A DNA stretch of 64,000 nt from assembly GCF_037975245.1 (NCBI RefSeq), contig NC_092562.1, forward strand, positions 9,031,001 to 9,095,000, read 5' to 3'. Positions 1 to 11,267 of this stretch are shown here, piece after piece. The notes under the pieces were generated by a model. The model did not search any database, had not been told where the DNA came from, and worked only from the letters and a program-made list of their open reading frames with translations. Made by a program: the position numbers and the translations under genes. This DNA is from Apostichopus japonicus (Eukaryota > Echinodermata > Holothuroidea > Aspidochirotida > Stichopodidae). Each line of letters begins with the position of its first letter. Positions within the stretch are counted from its first letter, which is position 1.

Positions 1-360
1 AGCAGTGCAAAATTTGCAATGTGGTAAAAATTCATCAAACTGTTCTCACATTAAATCAATAAATTATGTTATCTACATGATTATCTAACTCTGTGAACAT
101 CCAAGACAGAATACAATGGCCAGGCTACGTTCCACTTCATCGTCCAAACAAATAAAATCATGATAAGCATAATTGTCAAGAATAATCTTCTCCTGAGTGA
201 ATGTATTGAATTTCTTGTTTTACTTTGGTCGTAAATCATCACTGTCACAAGAATAGGCCTTCCTTCAACTCATTAAAAAATTCTCTCAAAGAAGCTAGGT
301 TCTGCTAAATGTGAATAATATTTCTCCTTGAAAAGTTGAAAACATCTTCCAACGAAAGGA
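1..360. other. Non-coding DNA, no feature recognised
   Basis: This is AT-rich sequence with no convincing exon, RNA gene or repeat on either strand. It lies downstream of the candidate fifth exon of gene A, so it may be intron or 3' flank of that gene. Confidence 0.4.
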
Positions 361-603
361 TCATCCAGACAGACTCAAAAAGGCGACTTGAGACCAATGA
401 GGTAGGCTTTGACTGATTACCCCAAAACACACCCAAATGTGATGTAGTATGAGCCTATAATATAAGCTAGAAATAACAAGAAGCAGGTTTTCATCAGACT
501 GTACTTCATCAGGACAACTCCAACACTGCTTCATGGTGCTGATACCAACCTTGTCATACTCTGCCCAGTCTGGTAGAGGTACTCTTGGTGGTACCACCTC
601 AGT
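361..603 (-). CDS. Candidate fifth exon of giant repeat gene A (3' end unresolved)
   Basis: On the minus strand a pyrimidine-containing tract ending in AG at 605-604 is followed by a frame open from 603 to a stop at 361. It begins Thr-Glu-Val-Val-Pro-Pro-Arg-Val-Pro-Leu-Pro-Asp-Trp and contains CWSCPDEV, which is more protein-like than the flanking AT-rich DNA. The acceptor is phase 0, matching the phase-0 end of exon 4 at 1637. I could not fix the donor: GTTGGT after Tyr-Asp-Lys and GTACAG after Pro-Asp-Glu are both possible, and the part near 361 may be intron. A further small exon could lie between 603 and 1637. The family is not recognised; the strand, phase and position are the only reasons to attach it to gene A. 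Confidence 0.35.
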   Translation of the reverse strand, partial: TEVVPPRVPLPDWAEYDKVGISTMKQCWSCPDEVQSDENLLLVISSLYYRLILHHIWVCFGVISQSLPHWSQVAFLSLSG

Positions 604-779
604 CTATGAATTAGAGAAAAACACCACAGATGAAAAGCAACATAGGAGTGATGACTCACAGGTATGCAAAAAGATGTGAGAATGGATGTGGCAAAACTAA
701 TTGATAGCAAGATATATATTATATTTAATTTACCGTTTCAACCAAAGTGCAGCTCATACTGTGACACCTACTCTAAAAT

Positions 780-1149
780 CAGTGGCGGAGCATCCATACA
801 GTCAGGGGGGGGGGGGTGGATGCCCCCCCTGACGGACTCAAATGGACTGCTGGCTCCCTTTTCAGCTTTTTACCACTTTTTACTTATTCACAATTACTTA
901 CTTTCTTATTGCGCTCTCATCTACCTATTGACATTTGTCACATATTGTTGGCGATGATTATACCTATTTATTCTTCGATTATCTGGAAATTAGCAAGGCC
1001 TAGGAAAGGGTAATTTCCGGCTATCTATAAAGTATCTTTACTCAAAAAATTTCTGTTCGCTCCATGCCAACCTGTGGCGCTCTGCTTAGATAGTGTCGAA
1101 AGCACCCCTACAATGCCCCTGTTGACCAATACCCCTAGCTCCGCCACTG
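780..1149. mobile_element. hAT-type miniature inverted-repeat element with perfect 8-bp target duplication
   Basis: The element starts CAGTGGCGGAGC and ends with the exact inverse complement GCTCCGCCACTG, giving 12-bp terminal inverted repeats. It is flanked by the 8-bp direct repeat TCTAAAAT at 772-779 and 1150-1157. An 8-bp duplication with CAGTGGCGGA-type ends is typical of hAT superfamily elements. At 370 bp with no coding capacity it is non-autonomous. The interior has a G-run and a matching C-run (about 800-835) that can fold back. It lies in the putative intron between exons 4 and 5 of gene A. Confidence 0.88.
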
Positions 1150-1157
1150 TCTAAAAT

Positions 1158-1636
1158 GGTGTACCAATGAAATGAAGTGGGGGAGGGGTGGAGACAGTAG
1201 AGGAAGGGGGATATTAATAGTTCCTAGACTCAATGTCACTGTTTGTTACTGTTCCAATAGGGATCTTACAATGTCAGAGATGTCGTTTTGCTGACAGCAT
1301 AAAGAAGCTTGGAGCTGCCTATGTAATTTCAGAAAATACTTATAAGGTACTAAATACAGAAGGCTCTTAGGAAAGCTACAATGAGTAACAAGAAGACCAC
1401 TACACCACGCAATATCAATCCACAAAATTACTTCAGGGTTTGTGAAAATATAACACGATGGAACACACTGTTAAACAGAGACAGCTTCTATCTGAGAATT
1501 GAAAATATCTGTTTTCATCCCATATGCAGTGATAGTTTACCAAGCTTGATCCATAATTCTTTAACAGGGCCAGCAAGACTGCACTGATATCATGTTAATA
1601 ATGTGGTGAAAAATTTAAAGAGATCATGTAACTTAC
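1158..1636. other. Putative intron of gene A
   Basis: This stretch follows the exon 4 donor on the minus strand. It includes a G-rich patch at about 1177-1210. A short minus-strand segment near 1265-1320 has an acceptor-like and a donor-like boundary around about 15 open codons, but it is too short to call an exon. Nothing else was recognised. Confidence 0.4.
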
Positions 1637-1870
1637 TGTATTATACAGTGGTTTCTTTATCTCAGGTCCCCAGGGCAATTTAAACTCAAAGTCGCTGTCG
1701 AAATTTAGGATGATATTACAGGGGGCGTCATCTGGTCCAAGAAAGTATGCCATAATTTCAGCTGCTGAGGAAGGTTTTGGTGATTTCCTGCCTTTTTTCT
1801 CTGTTTCTGATGAAGGTTTCTCTGCCCCAGCTGCTGTTGCTCCAGTTGCTTCCTCGGTGATCTTGCTGAC
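1637..1870 (-). CDS. Gene A exon 4: non-repetitive domain after the giant repeats
   Basis: This exon of 234 nt (78 codons) has an acceptor ending TGTAG just before 1870 and a donor GTAAGT just after 1637. Both ends are phase 0, so it joins exon 3 in frame. It starts Val-Ser-Lys-Ile-Thr-Glu-Glu and continues through an Ala/Ser/Lys-rich stretch into a compact part containing AYFLGPDDAPC and then FEFKLPWGPEIKKP. That second half has aromatic and hydrophobic residues absent from the repeats and reads like the beginning of a folded C-terminal domain. I do not recognise the domain. It may be the most useful part of the protein for homology searching. Confidence 0.7.
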
Positions 1871-2337
1871 CTACAGTGCAAGAACACCAAAATGAATCGA
1901 AAGAAAGAAGCAATAAAAGCCAGTAATATGAAGAACACATGCTTGTGACACCTAATCTAAACAATTAGTACCATCCTAACCCCTAACCTGTATAGACCAA
2001 AAGAAATGATGGGGGTATTAAGACTCTCTAGACTCACATTCAAAGCTCATTACTGTTCAACAGAGCTACAAAAGTATCAGACACATTGTTCTTTTACTGA
2101 TAAAACTGCAATTGTGATTTGTCATATTTTGAATTAACAGCAAATACTCACAATTTATGATCACATTCTTACAAGAACTGCACAATTGATCAATTTTAAA
2201 CAAAAAGTTCCCACCATGCAAAATGAGGTAAGTTTATAGACCCTTTTGTCACCAATTTTTTCTAAAAAAAGGTAAAATCATGTCAGAAAGTATATGAAAA
2301 AAAAAACATTATGGTAGTAGTACAGTGTTCAACATAC
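1871..2337 (-). other. Intron between gene A exons 3 and 4
   Basis: The 467-bp interval is bounded on the minus strand by GTATGT after exon 3 and an AG acceptor before exon 4. It is AT-rich and holds no other feature that I can see. Confidence 0.65.
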
Positions 2338-5300
2338 CTTGGCCTTTTTCTTCTTTGCCTTTCTCCTAGCTGCCTGGGTACAATCTGAAGGGAATTGATC
2401 TTCATCCTCATCTAATGGTGTTGCATGGTTTGCTGCAGTCATCTGCTTCCTTTTCTTCAGCCGTTTAACCTTTGACCTGACTGCCGTGTCTCTTTCACTC
2501 TCGGAGGAACTATCCTCATAATCACGCCTATCACATCGCTGCCTGTTGTATTGTCCAGTGCTCATCATTCTAACTTTAGGCCGGACAGCTGGACCTTCTT
2601 GATCCTTTTGCATCTGATCTTCTCTCTTATCACTGGTTGTTGTGACTTTGTGCTGTCTCGAGGCACAAGAAGCTACATTCTTCCGCATCCCATTGTTGGC
2701 AGGAGCAGGCGTGGTGGTTGATGCTATGTGACTTGTGAATTGTGACTGGCTTGTACCAGAGGCATAACATGTCTTTCTCTTGTGAACATTGTTATCAGTA
2801 AGAGCTGGATTACATTTCACTGGCTTTGAGGTTGGGGCAGTACGGGTAGGCATTGTGGCCTTCTGCGTCTTATTGCTAGTAGGTGTAGCAGCTAACAGTT
2901 TAGTGGCTGCAGCTTTTGGTTTGCTGGTAACAAAGGCATAAGATGGTACCTTTCTCTGCTCCACACAGTTATGAGATGCTGGCCTTCTAACCAAGGGCTT
3001 TAAGGTTGTGGCCTTTTGTGGAATGGCAGAGGCAGTAGTAAGCTGTGTCAGTTTTATCATCTTTCTGGAAGCAGGTGTGGCAGCTTTGGTAGTGCTGGAT
3101 TTTATCTTGCTGGTCAAAGAGGCATCACAGTGAGCAGGTGCTGGTTTTCTTAACAATGGCGTTGAGGTTGTGGCATATGGTTGGATGACAGAGGTAGTGG
3201 TGGGTATTGCAGTTTTCTTCATGTCAGCAAACACATTATTTACTCTGGCTTTTGGCTTGCTAGTAACAGAGGCATAAGATGTTACTTTCTTTTGCTCATC
3301 ATTGTTAGCAAATGCTGGCTTTGTGATTGGAGCCTTTGGTTGGCTGGCAGATGCAGTGGTAGGCATTGCTGTTTTCTCCATCCTGTCAGTAGCAGGTGCA
3401 GTAGCTAACACTTGATTTTCTGCAGCTTTAGGCTTGCCAGTCATGGAGGCGGCATAAGATGATACTTTCTTCTGCTCATCATTGTTAGCAGGTGCTGGCT
3501 TTGGGATTGGAGCCTTTGGTTGGCTGGCAGATGCAGTGGTAGGCATTGCTGTTTTCTCCAACTTGTCAGTAGCAGGTGCAGTAGCTAACACATTACCTTC
3601 TGAAGCTTTAGGCTTGCCAGTCGTGGAGGCATAAGATGTTACTTTCTTTTGCTCATCATTGTTAGCAAATGCTGGCTTTGTGATTGGAGCCTTTGGTTGG
3701 CTGGCAGATGCAGTGGTAGGGATTGCTGTTTTCTTCAACTTGTCAGTAGCAGGTGCAGTAGCTAACACTTGATTTTCTGCAGCTTTAGGCTTGCCAGTCA
3801 TGGAGGCATAAGATGATACTTTCTTCTGCTCATCATTGTTAGCAGGTGCTGGCTTTGGGATTGGAGCCTTTGGTTGGCTGGCAGATGCAGTGGTAGGCTT
3901 TGCTGTTTTCTCCAACTTGTCAGTAGCAGGTGCAGTAGCTAACACATTACCTTCTGAAGCTTTAGGCTTGCCAGTCGTGGAGGCATAAGTTGTTACTTTC
4001 TTCTGCTCATCATTGTTAGCAGGTGCTGGCTTTGTGATTGTAGCCTTTGGTTGGCTGACAGAGGCAGTGGTAGGCATTGCATGTTCCTGCATCTCCTTGT
4101 TGTTGGTAGAAGATTTAGCAGCTAACACATTAATCACACTGGCATTTGGCTTGCTAGTAACAGAGGCATAAGATGTTACTTTCTTCTGCTCATCACTGTT
4201 AACAGTTGCTGGCTTTGTGATTGGAGCCTTTGGTTGGCTGGCAGAGACAGGGTTTGTTGCTTGTTTCATCTTTTTAATAGCAGGAATAGCAGCTAACACT
4301 TTAGCATCTGTGGCGTTAGGCATGCTAGTTACAGAGGTATAAGATGTTACTATCTTTTGCTGGTTACTGTGAACAAGTGCTGGCTTTGTCTTTGAGGCCT
4401 TTGGTTGGCTGGCAGAGGTAGGCATTTCATGTTTCTTCATGTCCTTGTTTTTGGTAGAAGATGTAGTAGCTACCACATTAGACACTCTGGCTCTTGGCTT
4501 GCTTGTAACAGAGGCATAAGATGTTTCTTTCATTTGCTTATCACAGTGAGCAGGTGCTGGCTTTGCTTCCAAGGGCTTTGTGGTTGGGGCCTTTGGTTGG
4601 CTGACAGAGGCAGTGGTTGGCATTGCATGTTTCTTCATGTCCTTATTGTTGGTAGAAGATGTAGCAGCTAACACATTAATCACACTGGCTTTCGGCTTGC
4701 TAGTAACCGAGGCATAAGTTGTTACTTTCTTCTGCTTCTCACTGCTAGCAGGTGTTGGTTTTGCTTCCAAGGGCTTTGTGGTTAAGGCCTCTGGTTGGCC
4801 GACAGAGGCAGTGGTAGGCATTACATGTTTCTTCATATCCTTGTTGTTGGTAGAAGATGTAGCAGCTAACGAATTAGACACTCTGGCATTTGGCTTGCTA
4901 GTAACAGAGGCATAAGTTGTTACTTTCTTCTGCTTCTCACTGCTAGCAGGTGTTGGTTTTGCTTCCAATGACTTTGTGGTTGGCGCCTTTGGTTGGCTGG
5001 CAGAGGTGGTGGTAGGCATCTGCTTGTTGTTGGTAGAAGATGTAGCAGCTAACACATTAATCACACTGGCATTTGGCTTGCTAGTAACAGAGGCATAAGT
5101 TGTTACTTTCTTCTGCTTCTCACTGCTAGCAGGTGTTGGTTTTGCTTCCAATGACTTTGTGGTTGGTGCCTCTGGTTGGCTGGCAGAGGTGGTGGTAGGC
5201 ATCTGCTTGTTGTTGGTAGAAGATGTAGCAGCTAACACATTACTCACACTGGCTTTGGGCTTGCTAGTAACAGAGGCATAAGTTGTTACTTTCTTCTGCT

Positions 5301-8300
5301 TCTCACTGCTAGCAGGTGTTGGTTTTGCTTCCAATGACTTTGTGGTTGGGGCCTTTGGTTGGCTGGCAGAGGTGGTGGTAGGCATCTGCTTGTTGTTGGT
5401 AGAAGATGTAGCAGCTAACACATTAATCACACTTGCTTTTGGCTTGCTAGTAACAGAGGCATAAGTTGTTACTTTCTTCTGCTTCTCACTGCTAGCAGGT
5501 GTTGGTTTTGCTTCCAATGACTTTGTGGTTGGCACCTTTGGTTGGCTGGCAGAGGTTGTGGTAGGCATCTGCTTGTTGTTGGTAGAAGATGTAGCAGCTA
5601 ACACATTAATCACACTGGCTTTCGGCTTGCTAGTAACCGAGGCATAAGTTGTTACTTTCTTCTGCTTCTCACTGCTAGCAGGTGTTGGTTTTGCTTCCAA
5701 GGGCTTTGTGGTTAAGGCCTCTGGTTGGCCGACAGAGGCAGTGGTAGGCATTACATGTTTCTTCATATCCTTGTTGTTGGTAGAAGATGTAGCAGCTAAC
5801 GAATTAGACACTCTGGCATTTGGCTTGCTAGTAACAGAGGCATAAGTTGTTACTTTCTTCTGCTTCTCACTGCTAGCAGGTGTTGGTTTTGCTTCCAATG
5901 ACTTTGTGGTTGGTGCCTTTGGTTGGCTGGCAGAGGTGGTGGTAGGCATCTGCTTGTTGTTGGTAGAAGATGTAGCAGCTAACACATTAATCACACTGGC
6001 TTTCGGCTTGCTAGTAACAGAGGCATAAGTTGTTACTTTCTTCTGCTTCTCACTGCTAGCAGGTGTTGGTTTTGCTTCCAATGACTTTGTGGTTGGTGCC
6101 TTTGGTTGGCTGGCAGAGGTGGTGGTAGGCATCTGCTTGTTGTTGGTAGAAGATGTAGCAGCTAACACATTACTCACACTGGCTTTCCGCTTGCTAGTAA
6201 TAGAGGCATAAGTTGTTACTTTCTTCTGCTTCTCACTGCTAGCAGGTGTTGGTTTTGCTTCCAATGACTTTGTGGTTGGCGCCTTTGGTTGGCTGGCAGA
6301 GGTGGTGGTAGGCATCTGCTTGTTGTTGGTAGAAGATGTAGCAGCTAACACATTAATCACACTGGCTTTCGGCTTGCTAGCAACAGAGGCATAAGTTGTT
6401 ACTTTCTTCTGCTTCTCACTGCTAGCAGGTGTTGGTTTTGCTTCCAAGGGCTTTGTGGTTAAGGCCTCTGGTTGGCCGACAGAGGCAGTGGTAGGCATTA
6501 CATGTTTCATCATATCCTTGTTGTTGGTAGAAGATGTAGCAGCTAACAAATTAGACACTCTGGCATTTGGCTTGCTAGTAACAGAGGCATAAGATGTTAC
6601 TTTCTTTTGCTCCAAACTGTAAGCAGATGCTGGCGTTGTGATTGGAGCATTTTGTTGGCCGGCAGTGGTAGGCTTTGCTGTTTTCACCATCTTGTCAGTA
6701 GCAGGTGTAGTACCAAACACATTACCTTCTGTGGCTTTAGGCTTGCCAGTAACAGAGGCATAAGATGTTACTTTCATTTGCTCATCAATGTTAACAAGCG
6801 CTGATTTTGGGATTGGATTATTTGGTTGGCTGTCTGAGGGAGTGGTAGGCATTGCATGTTTCTGCATCTGCTTGTTGTTGGTAGAAGATGTAGCAGCTAA
6901 CACATTAGTCACACTGGCTTTAGACTTGCTAGTAACAGAGGCATAAGTTGTTACTTTCTTTTGCTCCAAACTGTGAGCAGGTGCTGGCTTTGTGATTGTA
7001 GAATTTTGTTGGCTGGCAGAAGCAGGCTTTGTTGTTTTCTCCATCTTGTCGGTAGCAGGTGCACTGGCTATGACTTTAGCTGTTGAGGCTTTGGGCTTGC
7101 TAGTAACAGAGGCATAAGATATTACTTTCTTTTGCTCCAAACTGTGAGCAGGTGCTGGCTTTGCGATTGCAGCATTTTGTTGGCTGGCAGAAGCAGGCTT
7201 TGTTGTTTTCTCCATCTTGTCGGTAGCAGGTGCACTGGCTATGACTTTAGCTGTTGAGGCTTTAGGCTGGCTAGTAACAAAGGCATAAGATCTAACTTTC
7301 TTTTGCTCATTACTGTTAAAAATTGTTGGATTTGTTTCCAATAGCTTTGTGGTTTGAGCCTTTGGTTGGCTGGCAGATGCAGTGGTAGGCTTTGCTGTTT
7401 TCTCCAACTTGTCAGTAGCAGGTGCAGTAGCTACCACATTACCTTCTGAAGCTTTAGGCTTGCCAGTCATGGAGGCAGAAGATGATACTTTCTTCTGCTC
7501 ATCATTGTTAGCAGGTGCTGGCTTTGGGATTGGAGCTGTTGGTTGGCTGACAGATGCAGTGGTAGGAATTGCTGTTTTCTCCAACTTTAGCAGAGCAGGT
7601 GCAGTAGCTAACACTAGAGCTTCTGCAGCTTTAGGCTTACCAGTGGTGGCGGCATAAGATGATACTTTCTTCTGCTCAGCATTGTTAGCAGGTGCTGGCT
7701 TTGGGATTGTAGCCTTTGGTTGACTGGCAGATGCAGTGGTAGGCATTGCTGTTTTCTCCAACTTGTCAGTAGCAGGTGCGGTAGCTAGCACATTACCTTC
7801 TGAAGCTTTAGGCTTGCCAGTCATGGAGGCAGAAGATACTTTCTTCTGCTCATCATTGTTAGCAGGTGCTGGCTTTGTGATTGGAGCCTTGGGTTGGCTG
7901 GCAGATGCAGTGGTAGGCATTTCTGTTTTCTCCATCTTGTCAGTAGCAGGTGCAGTAGCTAGCACTTTACCTTCTGAAGCTTTAGGCTTACCAGTGGTGG
8001 CGGCATAAGATGATACTTTTTTCTGCTCATCATTGTTAGCAGGTGCTGGCTTTGGGATTGGAGCCTTTGGTTGGCTGGCAGATGCAGTGGTAGGCATTGC
8101 TGTTTTCTCCAACTTGTCAGTAGCAGGTGCAGTAGCTAACACATTACCTTCTGAAGCTTTAGGCTTGCCAGTCATGGAGGCATAAGATGATACTTTCTTC
8201 TGCTCATCATTGTTAGCAGGTGCTGGCTTTGGGATTGGAGCTGTTGGTTGGCTGGCAGATGCAGTGGTAGGCTTTGCTGTTTTCTCCAACTTTAGCGGAG

Positions 8301-11007
8301 CAGGTGCAGTAGCTAACACTAGAGCTTCTGCAGCTTTAGGCTTAACAGTGGTGGCGGCAAAAGATGATACTTTTTTCTGCTCATCATTGTTAGCAGGTGC
8401 TGGCTTTGGGATTGTAGCCTTTGGTTGGCTGGCAGATGCAGTGGTAGGCATTGCTGTTTTCTCCAACTTGTCAGTAGCAGGTGCAGTAGCTAGCACATTA
8501 CCTTCTGAAGCTTTAGGCTTACCAGTGGTGGCGGCATAAGATGATACTTTCTTCTGCTCATCATTGTTAGCAGGTGCTGGCTTTGGGATTGGAGCCTTTG
8601 GTTGGCTGGCAGATGCAGTGGTAGGCATTGCTGTTTTCTCCAACTTGTCAGTAGCAGGTGCAGTAGCTAACACATTACCTTCTGAAGCTTTAGGCTTGCC
8701 AGTCATGGAGGCATAAGATGATACTTTCTTGTGCTCATCATTGTTAGCAGGTGCTGGCTTTGGGATTGGAGCCTTTGGTTGGCTGGCAGATGCAGTGGTA
8801 GGCTTTGCTGTTTTCTCCAACTTTAGCGGAGCAGGTGCAGTAGCTAACACTAGAGCTTCTGCAGCTTTAGGCTTACCAGTGGTGGCGGCAAAAGATGATA
8901 CTTTTTTCTGCTCATCATTGTTAGCAGGTGCTGGCTTTGGGATTGTAGCCTTTGGTTGGCTGGCAGATGCAGTGGTAGGCATTGCTGTTTTCTCCAACTT
9001 GTCAGTAGCAGGTGCAGTAGCTAGCACATTACCTTCTGAAGCTTTAGGCTTACCAGTGGTGGCGGCATAAGATGATACTTTTTTCTGCTCATCATTGTTA
9101 GCAGGTGCTGGCTTTGGGATTGGAGCCTTTGGTTGGCTGGCAGATGCAGTGGAAGGCATTGCTGTTTTCTCCAACTTGTCAGTAGCAGGTGCAGTAGCTA
9201 ACACATTACCTTCTGAAGCTTTAGGCTTGCCAGTCATGGAGGCATAGGATGATACTTTCTTGTGCTCATCATTGTTAGCAGATGCTGGCTTTGTGATTGG
9301 AGCCTTGGGTTCGCTGGCAGATGCAGTGGTAGGCATTGCTGTTTTCTCCATCTTGTCAGTAGCAGGTGCAGTAGCTAACACTAGAGCTTCTGCAGCTTTA
9401 GGCTTACCAGTGGTGGCGGCATAAGATGATACTTTCTTCTGCTCATCATTGTTAGCAGGTGCTGGCTTTGGGATTGGAGCCTTGCGTTGGCTGGCAGATG
9501 CAGTGGTAGGCATTTCTGTTTTCTCCATCTTGTCAGTAGCAGGTGCAGTAGCTAACACTTGAGCTTCTGCAGCTTTAGGCTTAACAGTGGTGGCGGCATA
9601 AGATGATACTTTTTTCTGCTCATCATTGTTAGCAGGTGCTGGCTTTGGGATTGCAGCCTTTGGTTGGCTGGCAGATGCAGTGGTAGGCATTGCTGTTTTC
9701 TCCAACTTGTCAGTAGCAGGTGCAGTAGCTAGCACATTACCTTCTGAAGCTTTAGGCTTACCAGTGGTGGCGGCATAAGATGATACTTTTTTCTGCTCAT
9801 CATTGTTAGCAGGTGCTGGCTTTGGGATTGGAGCCTTTGGTTGGCTGGCAGATGCAGTGGAAGGCATTGCTGTTTTCTCCAACTTGTCAGTAGCAGGTGC
9901 AGTAGCTAACACATTACCTTCTGAAGCTTTAGGCTTGCCAGTCATGGAGGCATAAGATGATACTTTCTTGTGCTCATCATTGTTAGCAGATGCTGGCTTT
10001 GTGATTGGAGCCTTGGGTTCGCTGGCAGATGCAGTGGTAGGCATTGCTGTTTTCTCCATCTTGTCAGCAGCAGGTGCAGTAGCTAACACTAGAGCTTCTG
10101 CAGCTTTAGGCTTACCAGTGGTGGCGGCATAAGATGATACTTTTTTCTGCTCATCATTGTTAGCAGGTGCTGGCTTTGGGATTGGAGCCGTTGGTTGGCT
10201 GGCAGATGCAGTGGTAGGCATTGCTGTTTTCTCCAACTTGCCAGTAGCAGGTGCAGTAGCTAACACTAGAGCTTCTGCAGCTTTAGGCTTACCAGTGGTG
10301 GCGGCATAAGATGATACTTTTTTCTGCTCATCATTGTTAGCAGGTGCTGGCTTTGGAATTGGAGCCTTGGGTTGGCTGGCAGATGCAGTGGTAGGCATTG
10401 CTGTTTTCTCCAACTTGTCAGTAGCAGGTGCAGTAGCTAGCACATTACCTTCTGAAGCTTTAGGCTTGCCAGTCATGGAGGCATAAGATGTTACTTTCTT
10501 TTGCTCATCATTGTTAGCAGATGCTGGCTTTGTGATTGGAGCCTTGGGTTGGCTGGCAGATGCAGTGGTAGGCTTTGCTGTTTTCTCCATCATGTCGGTA
10601 GCAGGTGCAGTAGATAACACTTGAGCCTCTGCAGCTTTCGGCTTGCCAGTCATGGATGCATAAGATGTTACTTTATTTTCATCCCTGTTAGCAGGTGCTG
10701 ACTCTGATTCCAATGTCCTTGTGGTTGGGACCTCTGGTTGGCTTGTAGGGGTAGTGGTAGGATGTGGTTCCACTGTGGCAGTAGATGTTACTTTTGTCTG
10801 CAGCTGACTGTTTGTGGGTGCTGGTTTTGTTCCAGGTTGCTTGGTAGTTGCAGTGTTTGATTGGTGTGCAGAGGCAGTGATAGGATGGGTCACTCTCTCC
10901 ATTGCAGAAGGCATTGTGTTTACTTGCATCGCTGTGTCGGCAGAGGGATGCTGCAAAGGAAAATGGTTTGTTGTAGTCATTGGCTGGCGGGTTACAGATG
11001 ATTCATG
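2338..11007 (-). CDS. Gene A exon 3: giant basic Lys/Pro/Ala/Ser/Thr repeat exon with nuclear-type tail
   Basis: A single exon of 8,670 nt (2,890 codons) stays open throughout. It begins at an AG acceptor (11009-11008) with His-Glu-Ser-Ser-Val and ends Lys-Ala-Lys before a GTATGT donor; both ends are phase 0. After about 100 non-repeated residues come about 40 tandem units. One class of 59 residues (177 bp) carries KLEKTAMPTTASASQPKAP, then PANNDEQKKVSSYA, then TGKPKASEG. A second class of 61 residues (183 bp, roughly 6900-4050) carries SASQPKAPTTKSLEAKP, then SSEKQKKVTTYASVTSKPKA, then ATSSTNNKQM. The 59-residue class returns near 4040-3230. A typical 59-residue unit has 8 Lys and 5 acidic residues, so the block is basic; it should be disordered and rich in Ser/Thr phosphorylation sites. 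The tail has DSSSESERD, KVKRLKKRKQ and RRKAKKKKAK, which resemble an acidic phosphorylation patch and nuclear localisation signals. No family is recognised; nuclear location is inference. Confidence 0.85.
3230..10680 (-). repeat. Coding tandem repeat array: 177-bp and 183-bp unit classes
   Basis: Repeated landmarks fall at regular intervals. The block for VTTYASVTSKPKA recurs every 183 bp between about 4900 and 6400, and the block for KLEKTAMPTTASAS recurs about every 177 bp between about 7740 and 10400. The order along the protein is 59-residue units, a transitional group (7300-6950, with KVIASAPATDKMEKTTKP), 61-residue units, then 59-residue units again. Within the first block, alternating variants (SSYAATTGKPKA and SSYASMTGKPKA) form higher-order repeats. 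All units are multiples of three, so expansion and contraction preserve the frame. Confidence 0.85.
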
Positions 11008-11267
11008 CTAAATGTGAAAGAAACAGAAACTTAGTCATAGTGGATGTCACATTGCATCAATTAAATGACATTTCATGGAGGAAATTAATTTTTACTTCTG
11101 AAATGAGGAACAAATTTGGAGTATCATTTATCTAAAATATAAATTTGGGTAAACAGGTCAGGTAAATTCAGCTTACAGATGCAAATTGTCAAAATGCTGT
11201 GCAAATAAAGAAAAAACTTCATTGTGGTGAGTGTAAATGCGCTCACACGATGTGTTGTTTGTATATT
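11008..11267. other. Intron 2 of gene A, left of the BEL/Pao insertion
   Basis: This is AT-rich intron sequence between the exon 3 acceptor and the presumed left end of the retrotransposon. No exon or RNA gene is visible. The left end of the retrotransposon is approximate, so some of this may belong to it. Confidence 0.4.

Noticed and set aside
7382-9070. Plus-strand open frames with repeated hydrophobic phrases
   Set aside because: They are exact antisense shadows of the repeat exon of gene A. Their regular recurrence follows the 177-bp repeat and they have no splice or start context of their own.
2338-10680. Regular short repeats that might suggest a CRISPR or satellite array
   Set aside because: The repeats are coding, of period 177/183 bp without unique spacers, in an animal gene.
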